Shown here: positions 53,351 through 62,315 of the stretch, piece after piece | How the letters are laid out: every line of letters starts with the position of its first letter | Numbering within the stretch: the stretch's first letter is position 1 | Assembly (NCBI RefSeq): GCF_017976235.1 | Contig: NZ_JACVHC010000005.1 | Span: 248,001 to 312,000 of the forward strand | Direction of reading: 5' to 3' | Length of the DNA: 64,000 bases | From: Pseudomonas anatoliensis | Lineage (GTDB): Bacteria; Pseudomonadota; Gammaproteobacteria; Pseudomonadales; Pseudomonadaceae | Translations under genes and position numbers: made by a program | The notes under the pieces: generated by a model | The model's input: only the letters and a program-made list of their open reading frames with translations | Told to the model about the DNA's origin: nothing | Database searches by the model: none

Positions 53351-56300
53351 ATGCCTACCCTGCGCTCCTTTTTCGTTGCGGCCCTTCTGGGCCTGAGTCT
53401 TACTGTCGGCCCGCTGTACGCCGCCGAACCACCGTCGAGTCAATCCGTGCAGGCCAGCCTCGACAAGCTCGCCGACAGTAAACTGCCGGATGCCGATAAA
53501 AAGACCCTGCAAACTGTCCTGCAGAGCACGCTCAATCATCTGAACAATCAGCGTGATTACGAACAGAAGCTGATCGACCTCAAGCAGCAACTGGCCTCCG
53601 CGCCCCGGCAGACCATCGAGAGCACACGCGAACTGACGCGTCTCAAGGCCACTGCGGTGGTGCCGGTGACGCAGCGTTTCCCCAAGGAGTCGATCCAGCA
53701 GCTGGAGCAAATCCTGACGGATCGCTCGACCCAGCAAAGTGATCTGCAAAAAGCGCTGGCCGAGGCCAACAGCCTGATCATCACCGCGCAGACTCGCCCC
53801 GAGCGGGCTCAGGCAGAAATCTCCGCCAGCCAGACGCGCATTCAGCAGATCAACAACATCCTCAAGTCCGGCAAGGACGCGGGCAAGACCGTCAGCGCCG
53901 AGCAGCGCGACCAGTTGAATGCCGAGCTGGCGGCGCTTAACGCGCTGATTCCGTTGCGCCGTCAGGAATTGGCCGGCAATAACCAGTTGCAGGATCTGGG
54001 CAACGCTCAACATGACCTGCTTTCGGAAAAAACCGACCGCCTCGACCGCGAGATCCAGGAGCTGCAGACCCTGATCAACCAGAAACGTCTGGCGCAGTCT
54101 CAGGAAACCGTCACTCAGCAATCTATCGAGGCTCAGAAGGCCGGCAGCAGCAGCCTGCTCGCCACTGAAAGCGCCGCCAACCTCAAACTCTCGGACTACC
54201 TGCTCAAGAGTACCGACCGCCTCAACGAGGTCACTCAGCAGAACCTGCAAACCAAACAGCAACTCGACACCCTGACCCAGAGCGACTCCGCCCTCGACGA
54301 GCAGATCGCCGTGCTCAAGGGCAGCCTGTTGCTGTCGAAGATTCTCTACAAACAGAAACAGGCTCTGCCACGCCTCAAGGTCGACCGTGATCTGGCGGAT
54401 CAGATCGCCGACATCCGCCTGTATCAGTTTGATGTCAGCCAGCAGCGTGAGCTGCTGAGCAATCCGGCGGCCTATGTCGAGAACCTGCTGACGACCCAGC
54501 CGCCGGAACAGATCACGCCGCAGCTGCGCAAAAGCCTGCTGGAGCTGGCCAACACGCGCGCCGACCTGCTGGAGCGGCTGAACCGCGAATTGAGCGCGAT
54601 GCTCAACGAATCGATCACCCTGCAACTCAACCAGAAGCAACTGTTGAGTACAGCGCAAAGCCTGCGCGCGACCCTCGACGAGCAGATGTTCTGGATTCCC
54701 AGCAACAAGCCGCTGGACCTGGAGTGGATGCGCGGCGTGCCGGATCGCCTCAAGCGTCAGGTCGATACGTTGCCGTGGGCTTCCAGCCTGAGCGAGTTGA
54801 CCGATGGTCTGATCCAGCGCCCGTTGCTGTTCCTGCCGCTGGCGCTGCTGATCGGCGCGTTGCTGTGGCGGCGCAAGAGTCTGTATGGGCGCCTGAACAA
54901 GGTTCACCAGGACATCGGCCACTTCAAACGCGACAGCCAGTGGCACACGCCGCAGGCGATCCTGATCAATATTCTGCTGGCGATGCCCGTGGCGCTCGGT
55001 CTGGGCCTGTGCGGTCTGGCCTTGCAGATCGACGCCCGCGGGCAGAACGCCAACATGGGCGCGGCGCTACTGCAAATGGGTCAGGCATGGCTGGTGTTCT
55101 ACACCGCCTACCGGATTCTGGCGCCGGGCGGCGTGGCCGAATTGCACTTCCGCTGGGAAAAACCCCAGGTCGAATTCCTGCAAGGCTGGGTGCGTCGACT
55201 CGGCCTGGTGGTCATGGCACTGGTGGCGGTGGTCGCGGTCGCCGAATTGCAGCCGGCGGCGCTGGCCGACGACGTCCTCGGCATGCCGGTAGTGCTGACC
55301 TGCTACGCGTTGATGGCATGGCTGCTCAGCCGCCTGCTGATCAGCAGCCCTACTCACCAAAACGCCTCGCTGTTCCGCAAGGCGCTGGGCGTGATGTTTA
55401 CTCTGCTGCCAATCGCGTTGTTCGTAGCCGTTTGCTTTGGTTACTACTACACCGCGCTGAAACTCAGCGATCGCTTGATCAACACGCTCTATCTGCTGAT
55501 GTTCTGGCTGGTGATCGAAGCCACCTTCGTTCGCGGCCTCAGCGTTGCCGCGCGGCGTCTGGCCTACCAGCGCGCCTTGGCCAAACGCCAGGCAGCGAAG
55601 GAGGCCGGCGACGGCGAAGCGGTCATCGAAGAGCCGACGCTGGACATCGAAAAGGTCAACGAACAGTCCCTGCGCCTGATCCGTCTGGCCCTGCTCGGCG
55701 GTTTCATCGCGGCGCTGTACTGGGTCTGGTCGGACCTGATCTCGGTGTTCTCGTACCTCGACAACATCACCCTTTACGAATACACCAGTGGCACCGGCGC
55801 CAACATGAGCATGGTGCCGATCAGCATCGGCGACATGCTCGGCGCGCTGATCATCATCGGCATCACCTTTGCCCTGGCGCGCAACTTGCCCGGCCTGCTC
55901 GAAGTGTTCGTGCTGTCGAAACTCAATCTGGCGCAGGGCAGCGCTTACGCGACCACGACGCTGCTGTCCTACGTGATCGCCGGCATCGGCTTCGTCACGA
56001 CCCTGTCGACCCTCGGCGTGAGTTGGGACAAGTTGCAATGGCTGGTGGCGGCGCTGTCGGTCGGCCTCGGTTTCGGTATGCAGGAGATTTTCGCCAACTT
56101 CATCTCCGGCATCATGATCCTGTTCGAACGCCCGGTGCGCATCGGTGACACCATCACCATCGGCAACCTGTCGGGCACGGTGAGTAAGATCCGCATCCGC
56201 GCCACGACCATTACCGACTTCGACCGCAAGGACATCATTGTCCCGAACAAGACGTTCATCACCGGGCAACTGATCAACTGGTCGCTGACCGACACCGTCA

Positions 56301-56728
56301 CCCGAGTCACGCTCAAACTGGGCGTCGATTACGGTTCCGATCTGGATCTGGTCAAGGAGCTGCTGCTCAAGGCAGCCCGGGAAAACCCGCGCGTGCTCAA
56401 GGAACCGGAGCCGCTTGTGTACTTCCTCAACTTCGGCGAAAGCACCCTCGACCACGAACTGCGCATGCACGTACGCGATCTGGGTGACCGCAACCCGGTG
56501 CTTGATGAGGTCAACCGCTTCATCAACCGCGAGTTCAAGAAGCAGCACATCAACATCTCGTTCCGCCAGATGGAGGTTTACCTGAAGAACCTGCATGGCC
56601 AGGAATACAAGTTGGTGCCCATCGAAGCGGAAACCAAAACCATCGTACCGGTTGGCGCCGAGCAAAAACCGCTGCAGGATTCGCCACAAGAGCCTTTGCA
56701 AGAGCCGCCACCGACCAAACTCGACTAA
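53351..56728 (+). CDS. mscK: Large mechanosensitive channel of the MscS/MscK family
   Basis: A 1125-residue protein. A signal peptide (MPTLRSFFVAALLGLSLTVG, cleavage after YAA) leads a long periplasmic coiled-coil MscS-porin domain (about 30-440). Then come about 11 membrane helices (from 490) and the MscS core from about 850, with GFGMQEIFANFISGIMILFE near 906 and the beta domain RPVRIGDTITIGNLSGTVSK. The cytosolic tail is acidic and Pro/Gln-rich (EQKPLQDSPQEPLQEPPPTK). It releases solutes on hypo-osmotic shock. Whether it is MscK (K+-gated) or MscM-like cannot be settled by eye. Equivalent to PA5022. Confidence 0.9.
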   Translation: MPTLRSFFVAALLGLSLTVGPLYAAEPPSSQSVQASLDKLADSKLPDADKKTLQTVLQSTLNHLNNQRDYEQKLIDLKQQLASAPRQTIESTRELTRLKATAVVPVTQRFPKESIQQLEQILTDRSTQQSDLQKALAEANSLIITAQTRPERAQAEISASQTRIQQINNILKSGKDAGKTVSAEQRDQLNAELAALNALIPLRRQELAGNNQLQDLGNAQHDLLSEKTDRLDREIQELQTLINQKRLAQSQETVTQQSIEAQKAGSSSLLATESAANLKLSDYLLKSTDRLNEVTQQNLQTKQQLDTLTQSDSALDEQIAVLKGSLLLSKILYKQKQALPRLKVDRDLADQIADIRLYQFDVSQQRELLSNPAAYVENLLTTQPPEQITPQLRKSLLELANTRADLLERLNRELSAMLNESITLQLNQKQLLSTAQSLRATLDEQMFWIPSNKPLDLEWMRGVPDRLKRQVDTLPWASSLSELTDGLIQRPLLFLPLALLIGALLWRRKSLYGRLNKVHQDIGHFKRDSQWHTPQAILINILLAMPVALGLGLCGLALQIDARGQNANMGAALLQMGQAWLVFYTAYRILAPGGVAELHFRWEKPQVEFLQGWVRRLGLVVMALVAVVAVAELQPAALADDVLGMPVVLTCYALMAWLLSRLLISSPTHQNASLFRKALGVMFTLLPIALFVAVCFGYYYTALKLSDRLINTLYLLMFWLVIEATFVRGLSVAARRLAYQRALAKRQAAKEAGDGEAVIEEPTLDIEKVNEQSLRLIRLALLGGFIAALYWVWSDLISVFSYLDNITLYEYTSGTGANMSMVPISIGDMLGALIIIGITFALARNLPGLLEVFVLSKLNLAQGSAYATTTLLSYVIAGIGFVTTLSTLGVSWDKLQWLVAALSVGLGFGMQEIFANFISGIMILFERPVRIGDTITIGNLSGTVSKIRIRATTITDFDRKDIIVPNKTFITGQLINWSLTDTVTRVTLKLGVDYGSDLDLVKELLLKAARENPRVLKEPEPLVYFLNFGESTLDHELRMHVRDLGDRNPVLDEVNRFINREFKKQHINISFRQMEVYLKNLHGQEYKLVPIEAETKTIVPVGAEQKPLQDSPQEPLQEPPPTKLD

Positions 56729-56740
56729 CCCGGTTAATCC

Positions 56741-56766
56741 CAGCAGAATGCTCGGACATTCTGCTG
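56741..56766 (+). promoter_or_regulatory. Stem-loop before selO
   Basis: CAGCAGAATG (56741-56750) pairs perfectly with CATTCTGCTG (56757-56766) around a 6-base loop. The base of the stem abuts the selO Shine-Dalgarno GGAG (56766-56769). It may dampen selO translation or act as an mRNA end for the channel gene. No T-tract follows. Confidence 0.5.
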
Positions 56767-56776
56767 GAGCCGGCCC

Positions 56777-58240
56777 TTGAAAGCCCTCGACGAACTGACC
56801 TTCGACAATCGTTTCGCCCGCCTCGGCGATGCGTTCTCCGCCCATGTGCTGCCCGAGCCGATCGACAACCCGCGTCTGGTCGTCGCAAGTCCCGCAGCGC
56901 TCGCCCTGCTGGATCTGGAGCCGGCCACCGCCGAAACCCAAGAGTTTGCCGAACTGTTCGGCGGCCACAAGCTGTGGGCCGATGCCGAGCCGCGAGCGAT
57001 GGTTTACTCCGGGCATCAGTTCGGTGGCTACACACCGCAACTGGGTGATGGTCGCGGCTTATTGCTCGGCGAGGTCTACAACGCGGCCGGCGAGCACTGG
57101 GACTTGCACCTCAAGGGCGCCGGGCAGACGCCGTTTTCGCGCATGGGCGATGGTCGCGCCGTACTGCGTTCGTCGATCCGTGAATTCCTCGCCTCCGAAG
57201 CGCTGCACGCGCTGAACATTCCTTCCTCGCGCGCCGCCTGCGTGATCGGCTCCAACACCCCGGTCTGGCGCGAAAAGCAGGAACGCGCCGCGATGGTGCT
57301 GCGTCTGGCGCCGAGCCATATCCGCTTTGGCCACTTCGAATACTTCTACTACACCAAGCGTCCCGAGCAGCAGAAGTTGCTCGGCGAGCATGTGCTGGCG
57401 ATGCATTTTCCGCAATGCCTGGAGCAACCCGAACCGTATCTGGCGATGTTCCGCGAGATCGTCGAGCGCAACGCCGAGCTGATCGCCAAATGGCAGGCCT
57501 ACGGGTTCTGCCACGGCGTGATGAACACCGACAACATGTCGATCCTGGGCATCACCTTCGACTTCGGCCCGTTCGCGTTTCTTGATGACTTCGACGCCAA
57601 CTTCATCTGCAACCACTCGGACGATCAGGGCCGCTACTCCTTCAGCAATCAAGTGCCCATCGGCCAGTGGAACCTCAGCGCCCTGGCTCAGGCGTTGACG
57701 CCGTTCATCAGCGTTGAAGCCCTGCGCGAAACGCTCGGCTTGTATTTGCCATTATTCCAGGCGCACTACCTCGACCTGATGCGCCGTCGTTTCGGTTTCA
57801 CCACGGCTGAAGACGACGATCAATTGCTGCTGGAAAACCTGCTGCAACTGATGCAGAACAGCGGCGTCGACTACACGCTATTCTTCCGCCGGCTCGGTGA
57901 TCAATCCGCAGAACTGGCCGTTGCTCAATTGCGTGACGACTTCGTCGACATCAAAGGCTTCGACGCCTGGGGCGAACGCTATGTGGCGCGGGTTGCCCGT
58001 GATGGCGCGCTCGATCAAGAGCAACGCCGCACGCGCATGCACGCGGTCAATCCGCTGTACATCCTGCGTAATTATCTGGCGCAAAAAGCGATTGATGCGG
58101 CTGAACAAGGGGACTATTCAGAGGTTCGCCGGTTGTACGCGGTGTTGAGCAAGCCGTTCGAGGAACAACCGGGGATGGACAGCTATGCCGAGCGCCCACC
58201 CGAGTGGGGCAAGCATCTGGAGATCAGTTGTTCGTCGTAA
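56777..58240 (+). CDS. selO: Protein adenylyltransferase SelO
   Basis: A 487-residue pseudokinase-fold enzyme that transfers AMP from ATP to Ser/Thr/Tyr of target proteins and supports oxidative stress response. The N-terminus LTFDNRFARLGDAFSAHVLP, LHLKGAGQTPFSRMGDGRAV near 115, GVMNTDNMSILGITFDFGPF near 250 (catalytic Asp and metal-binding Asn/Asp) and FLDDFDANFICNHSDDQGRY are family hallmarks. The C-terminal selenocysteine/cysteine position seen in some SelO is the ISCSS end here. It starts at a TTG (56777) eight bases after GGAG. PA5023 is the equivalent. It converges on the toxin gene with 6 bp between stops. Confidence 0.94.
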   Translation: MKALDELTFDNRFARLGDAFSAHVLPEPIDNPRLVVASPAALALLDLEPATAETQEFAELFGGHKLWADAEPRAMVYSGHQFGGYTPQLGDGRGLLLGEVYNAAGEHWDLHLKGAGQTPFSRMGDGRAVLRSSIREFLASEALHALNIPSSRAACVIGSNTPVWREKQERAAMVLRLAPSHIRFGHFEYFYYTKRPEQQKLLGEHVLAMHFPQCLEQPEPYLAMFREIVERNAELIAKWQAYGFCHGVMNTDNMSILGITFDFGPFAFLDDFDANFICNHSDDQGRYSFSNQVPIGQWNLSALAQALTPFISVEALRETLGLYLPLFQAHYLDLMRRRFGFTTAEDDDQLLLENLLQLMQNSGVDYTLFFRRLGDQSAELAVAQLRDDFVDIKGFDAWGERYVARVARDGALDQEQRRTRMHAVNPLYILRNYLAQKAIDAAEQGDYSEVRRLYAVLSKPFEEQPGMDSYAERPPEWGKHLEISCSS

Positions 58241-58246
58241 GGCGTC

Positions 58247-58609
58247 TCAAGCCAGAGGATCGATAGCGCTGACAACTCGAGCGACAATATCCGCCATTGT
58301 CACGTCATCCAATCGTTCGATAAATCTGGCTGTCCCCTCTCTTACGCGCTGTTCAATATCAAAGCTACGAACCTGATTACACACCGCTACGCCATTGGTT
58401 TCGTGTCCCGTGATGTTCACGGCCAATCCTGAATTTCTGCTGAAATTGCCGCCGCTGGTGACGGGTACGGTCATGCTGACGCCCAATGCATTGATCTCCC
58501 GAGGCGTAATCACTACAAAACGGTGCCGGTTCATCATTTCTCGCCCAGCTACGGGATTCGGATCAATCCAGTAAACGTCTCCCCGCTGTGGGGGTTGCCG
58601 ACGCACCAT
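58247..58609 (-). CDS. MazF/PemK-type endoribonuclease toxin (ChpB-like)
   Basis: A 120-residue protein of the PemK/MazF family. The beta-barrel motifs RGDVYWIDPNPVAGREM and RFVVITPREINA at the N-terminus, VPVTSGGN in the middle, and GVAVCNQVRSFD (the active-site strand with Arg and Ser) are intact. It would cleave mRNA at short sequences unless bound by the antitoxin. The start ATG overlaps the antitoxin stop by one base (TGATG), giving tight coupling. The pair is inserted between selO and trxC and is absent from the corresponding PAO1 place as far as I recall. Confidence 0.9.
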   Translation of the reverse strand: MVRRQPPQRGDVYWIDPNPVAGREMMNRHRFVVITPREINALGVSMTVPVTSGGNFSRNSGLAVNITGHETNGVAVCNQVRSFDIEQRVREGTARFIERLDDVTMADIVARVVSAIDPLA

Positions 58610-58878
58610 CAGCCCAACTCCCTGCCAACGGGATCACCATCGCGAGCCTCAGCAGTCTGGACGTTCAGCTTCTTTAGCTCCTCGGCACCTTCAAGTAGCT
58701 CGGACAAGCTATATCGCCTACGCGCAGGAGGTACCGCTGGGCGAGCGATCAACTCACCGTCCACCACATTCAGTTCGAGTTGCGCCCCTACTTCCAGATG
58801 CAAAAGCTTCAGCAGCGTCGGCGGAATCGTGATGACGGCAGCGCCACCCTGACGGCGAATTTTGGATGTTACGGACAT
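58609..58878 (-). CDS. MazE/AbrB-type antitoxin
   Basis: An 89-residue protein. The N-terminal half is a swapped-hairpin AbrB/MazE DNA-binding domain: SKIRRQGGAAVITIPPTLLK, LEVGAQLELNVVDGELIARP. The C-terminal half (about 50-89) is charged and would wrap the toxin. It starts at the ATG at 58878, seven bases after GGAG. An earlier in-frame start at 58956 adds 26 residues with many cysteines and is unlikely. As in other MazEF pairs, the antitoxin comes first and probably autoregulates. Confidence 0.9.
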   Translation of the reverse strand: MSVTSKIRRQGGAAVITIPPTLLKLLHLEVGAQLELNVVDGELIARPAVPPARRRYSLSELLEGAEELKKLNVQTAEARDGDPVGRELG

Positions 58879-59113
58879 TATGTCGCTCCGATTCGATACA
58901 TGCAGGTCATCGACCTCGAGATAAGTGCAACAAAAGTAGCACGCAGATACAGACAAAGCGATCTCCTCACGACAAGCGTTAAAAAGCTGAATTGGCCTTC
59001 AGGCTAGCCAGTGACGAGAAGTTGGGGCTCGAAAAAATGTGAGCAGGTGAGACATTGATAAACTGGCGTACCGCCTCCATAAGTCTCACAGACTGTCTAA
59101 TCAAGAGACCATC

Positions 59114-59548
59114 ATGACCGACCCACTGCTCATCCCCTGCCCCGCCTGCAACGGCCTCAACCGCATTCCCGCCGAGCGCCTCGCTGACCAGCCGAAGTGC
59201 GGTCGCTGCAAATCTGCGGTGCTGCTGGACAAACCCTTCGAACTCAAGCAAGGCGATTACGCCAGCCAGATCAAGGGTGATCTGCCGTTGTTGGTGGACG
59301 TATGGGCGGACTGGTGTGGGCCGTGCAAGTCGTTTGCACCGGTATTCGAGCAGGCGGCTGCGCAGTTGGCGGGCAAATGCCGGTTGGCCAAGCTTGATAG
59401 CGAGGCGAATCAGCAGCTGTCGGCGCAGTTGGGGATTCGCTCGATTCCGAGCCTGATTCTGTTCAAGAACGGCCGGGAAGTGGCCCGGCAAAGTGGGGCG
59501 TTTCCGTTGCCACAGTTGATGGCATGGCTGCGTAGTCAGGGTATCTGA
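59114..59548 (+). CDS. trxC: Thioredoxin 2 (TrxC)
   Basis: A 144-residue zinc-containing thioredoxin. The N-terminal zinc module has two Cys pairs (CPAC at 9-12 and CGRC at 29-32), and the active site is WADWCGPCK near 65-73. The cis-proline loop is RSIPSLILF. It reduces protein disulfides and is typically OxyR-regulated. No OxyR site was identified here. It starts at ATG 59114 after AAGAGA and converges on the parA-like gene across a REPIN. Confidence 0.95.
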   Translation: MTDPLLIPCPACNGLNRIPAERLADQPKCGRCKSAVLLDKPFELKQGDYASQIKGDLPLLVDVWADWCGPCKSFAPVFEQAAAQLAGKCRLAKLDSEANQQLSAQLGIRSIPSLILFKNGREVARQSGAFPLPQLMAWLRSQGI

Positions 59549-59563
59549 TACACCTCATCAACC

Positions 59564-59655
59564 CTGTGGGAGCTGGCTTGCCAGCGATGACACTGGATCA
59601 GGCACTTCAGATGCTGAATGTGCCGGCCTCATCGCGGGCAAGCCCGCTCCCACAG
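59564..59655. repeat. REPIN, family C
   Basis: CTGTGGGAGCTGGCTTGCCA and the inverted GCGGGCAAGCCCGCTCCCAC, between the convergent trxC and parA-like genes. A further TGTGGGAGC half-site follows at about 59661-59667. Confidence 0.88.
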
Positions 59656-59677
59656 GTTTTGTGGGAGCTTCGAGAGA

Positions 59678-60448
59678 TCACGCGTCTTCGAGCAGGTTGT
59701 GCAACTCGACAAACTGCTGGGTCAGCTTGTGCCGCGGATCGAGGTGGATCAGCGGGATGCTGGCCTGATGCGACTCGCGCATGCGCACTGAACTGGTCAG
59801 ATACACCGGCAATACCGGCAAACCTTCGGCAATCAGTTCATCGAGAATTTGCTGCGGCAGGCTGGCCCGCGCCTGGAACTGATTGACCACGATGCCTTCG
59901 ACTTCCAGGCCTTCGTTGTGGTCTTCCTTCAATTCTGCGATTTCCGCCATCAACCCGTACAAGGCCTGACGCGAGAAGCTGTCGCAATCGAAGGGAATCA
60001 GCACGCGATCAGCCGCAATCAGCGCTGATACCGCATAAAAATTCAGCGCCGGCGGTGTATCGAGATAAATCCGGTCGTAGTCTTCGGACAACTCATCGAG
60101 CAATTTACGCAGCTTGTTGATCTTGTGCTTCGCCTCAAGCTTCGGCTGAAGATCCGCCAGCTCGGCGGTAGCGGTGATGATGTGCAGGTTGTCGAACGGG
60201 GTTTCGTAGATATCCGCCTGATTCTTTTTCGAGAACGGCCCTGAAGACAGCGTCTGCTTGAAGAAATCGGCAATGCCCATCGGGATGTCGTTGCCGGTGA
60301 GCCCCGTCAGATACTGAGTGGAGTTGGCCTGAGCATCGAGATCGACCAACAGTGTGCGATAACCCTCACTGGCGCTGACCGCTGCCAGATTGCAGGCAAT
60401 GCTGGATTTGCCCACGCCACCTTTCTGATTGAACACCACGCGCCGCAT
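59678..60448 (-). CDS. ParA/Soj-like ATPase without a ParB partner
   Basis: A 256-residue deviant-Walker ATPase. Walker A' is FNQKGGVGKSSIACNLAAVS at residues 7-26, Walker A'-downstream VDLDAQANSTQYLTGLTG, and Walker B region RIYLDTPPALNFYAVSALIA. The ATG at 60448 follows GGAGG, and the frame extension to 60673 is intergenic. PA5028 is in the same context. Stand-alone ParA-like proteins position cargos such as chemotaxis arrays or other complexes, but its cargo is unknown here. It is divergent from the aryl-polyene-type operon. Confidence 0.88.
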   Translation of the reverse strand: MRRVVFNQKGGVGKSSIACNLAAVSASEGYRTLLVDLDAQANSTQYLTGLTGNDIPMGIADFFKQTLSSGPFSKKNQADIYETPFDNLHIITATAELADLQPKLEAKHKINKLRKLLDELSEDYDRIYLDTPPALNFYAVSALIAADRVLIPFDCDSFSRQALYGLMAEIAELKEDHNEGLEVEGIVVNQFQARASLPQQILDELIAEGLPVLPVYLTSSVRMRESHQASIPLIHLDPRHKLTQQFVELHNLLEDA

Positions 60449-60656
60449 GACAAAACCTCCGTGTATCAAAGAATGACCGAGTGTAGATGCGCGCCGCCTC
60501 GCTTCGCTACCTTCACGGACATGGACTACAAGGTCAGGTGCAAATTTCAGCGTGCAGGACGAGTAAAAACCCTCATCAATCGCCGAGATGGCCGACAGAC
60601 AAGCCTCTGACAATCTGGATAATGGCCAAGTGACAGCTTTATCGCGAACCATTCGG

Positions 60657-60716
60657 TACATTTCACTGCACAAAATGTAACCAGCATTTGCTACACACCC
60701 GTGTCACCGGGATAAT
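60657..60716 (+). promoter_or_regulatory. Candidate promoter and operator of the aryl-polyene-type operon
   Basis: TTGCTA (60688-60693), a 17 bp spacer and GATAAT (60711-60716) form a good sigma-70 promoter 89 bp before the first start codon. Nine bases upstream of the -35 lies an inverted repeat, TACATTT (60657-60663) and AAATGTA (60673-60679), with a 9 bp spacer. It is a plausible activator or repressor site. The rest of the 60449-60804 gap shows no gene. Confidence 0.55.
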
Positions 60717-60804
60717 GCGCGCCACCCGGCGCCAAGCGCCACGTCAAGCCTGCTGCGGCTTTGGCGACTCACGCCTCAACAAAAAGCCCGCAGGGGCGGG
60801 ATGA

Positions 60805-61530
60805 ATGCCCGTGATCAACTTCAACATCGCCCAATGGCGCGCGTGGGCCCCGGGGCTCGATAGCGTGGACGCATGGCAAGCCTGGAGCCGACAACCGGTC
60901 GTGCTTCAGAGCAGTGACGCCGCGCCCGATGTGTCGTTCTTGCCGGCCATGCAACGCCGCCGCCTCAGCCGACTGGCCAGAATGGCTTTCAGTGTTGGCT
61001 GGCCACTGGCCGACGGACGGGAAAACCTTCCCTTGGTGTTCGTCTCGCGACACGGCGAGACCCCGCGCACTTACGAGATCCTCAGTGACCTTGCCAAAGA
61101 CGAACCGCTGTCGCCGACGCAATTCAGCCTGTCGGTACACAACGCGATCATCGGCCTGTGGTCGATCATGCGCGGCGAAACCAGCGAAATGACCGCCCTC
61201 GCCGCCGCTGGCGACGGCCTCGAACACGGCATGCTCGAAGCAGCAGCCCTGCTCAATGAAGGCGCTCCGGCAGTGTTGCTGGTGATTACCGAAGAACAGC
61301 CGCCCGCAGCCTATTCAGCGTGGATCGACGATGTGCCGTTTCCTTACGCGCTGGGTCTGTTGCTCACCCCCGGTACCGACTGGCGGCTGACCCTGAACAG
61401 CACCACAGAAGCACTGTCCAAAGCGCACTGGCCCCACGCGCTCAATTTGCTGCGCACCCTGCTCGGCCAGCAAACCCTTTGCCAACATGCCTGGAAAAAT
61501 CGTGTATGGACCTGGCAACGCAACCCGTGA
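60805..61530 (+). CDS. Beta-ketoacyl synthase-like N-terminal domain protein of the aryl polyene cluster
   Basis: A 241-residue protein like the short ketoacyl-synthase-like proteins (Ketoacyl-synt_2 type) that open aryl polyene clusters. Landmarks are FLPAMQRRRLSRLARMAFSV near residue 47, LVFVSRHGETPRTYEILSDL near 77 and SPTQFSLSVHNAIIGLWSIM near 102. The active-site cysteine of true ketosynthases is not visible, so it is probably a chain-length or accessory subunit. The ATG at 60805 follows GGGGCGGGATGA, and a GTG two codons on is possible. It overlaps the acyltransferase gene by 25 bases. Confidence 0.78.
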   Translation: MPVINFNIAQWRAWAPGLDSVDAWQAWSRQPVVLQSSDAAPDVSFLPAMQRRRLSRLARMAFSVGWPLADGRENLPLVFVSRHGETPRTYEILSDLAKDEPLSPTQFSLSVHNAIIGLWSIMRGETSEMTALAAAGDGLEHGMLEAAALLNEGAPAVLLVITEEQPPAAYSAWIDDVPFPYALGLLLTPGTDWRLTLNSTTEALSKAHWPHALNLLRTLLGQQTLCQHAWKNRVWTWQRNP

Positions 61531-62315
61531 CCCAAAAGAACCGCGACGCCTACTACTGGCGTCTGCTAGCCACAGCGGCGAGTTTCGCGCTGTTCGGGCT
61601 GGGCGGGCTGTGCCTGCGCTTGCTGGTTTTCCCGGTGCTCGGCTGTCTGCCCGGTGATGCGCTGAAGCACCGGCAGCGTGCGCGGCAGACCGTCAGTCGG
61701 TTGTTCTGGTTTTTTGTCCGATTCATGGCTCGCACCGGCGTATTGACCTACGACATTCAGGGCGCTGAACGCCTCGGTCGTCCCGGACAGATGATCATCG
61801 CCAATCATCCCTCGCTGATCGATGTGGTGTTCCTGATCGGTCTGGTACGCCAGGCCAACTGCGTGGTGAAGAAAAGCCTGTGGGAAAACCCCTTCACCCG
61901 TGGCCCGCTGCGCAGCACTGAATACATCAGTAACGACGGCAGCATGGACATGCTTGATGCCGCCGCCGAGTCCCTGCAAAACGGCCAGACCCTGATCATT
62001 TTTCCTGAAGGCACGCGTACTCAACCGGGCCAGGCACCGGCCTTTCATCGGGGGGCTGCGGCGATTGCCCTGCGGGGTGCGAAAATCCTTACGCCGGTGG
62101 TCATCAAGGTCAACCCGACCACTTTGACCAAAGCCGAGCCCTGGTATCGGATACCCAGCCACCGCGTGCACTTCAGTTTTCGCATCGGGGCCGATATAGA
62201 TCCACAGACATTCGCCGCACAAGGCCCGGCACCGCAGGCCTCGCGCAAGCTCAACGACTATTTGCATTCATACTTCATCAAGGAGCTCGCCGAAGATGAG
62301 CGATCTACACCGTGA
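61506..62315 (+). CDS. Lysophospholipid-acyltransferase-like protein (PlsC family)
   Basis: A 269-residue protein with one or two N-terminal hydrophobic segments (ATAASFALFGLGGLCLRLLV). Acyltransferase motifs NHPSLIDV (H-x4-D, near residue 100) and FPEGTRT (near 166) are intact. In aryl polyene clusters such an enzyme is thought to help attach the polyene chain to the outer-membrane glycolipid or lipid anchor. The ATG at 61506 lies inside the previous gene, and an upstream frame extension to 61320 is a shadow. It overlaps the first ACP gene by 20 bases, so the operon is compact. Confidence 0.86.
   Translation: MDLATQPVTQKNRDAYYWRLLATAASFALFGLGGLCLRLLVFPVLGCLPGDALKHRQRARQTVSRLFWFFVRFMARTGVLTYDIQGAERLGRPGQMIIANHPSLIDVVFLIGLVRQANCVVKKSLWENPFTRGPLRSTEYISNDGSMDMLDAAAESLQNGQTLIIFPEGTRTQPGQAPAFHRGAAAIALRGAKILTPVVIKVNPTTLTKAEPWYRIPSHRVHFSFRIGADIDPQTFAAQGPAPQASRKLNDYLHSYFIKELAEDERSTP

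Noticed and set aside
55067..57040. Long minus-strand frame opposite the channel gene and selO
   Set aside because: Gln/His/Asp-rich shadow product with no plausible start context.
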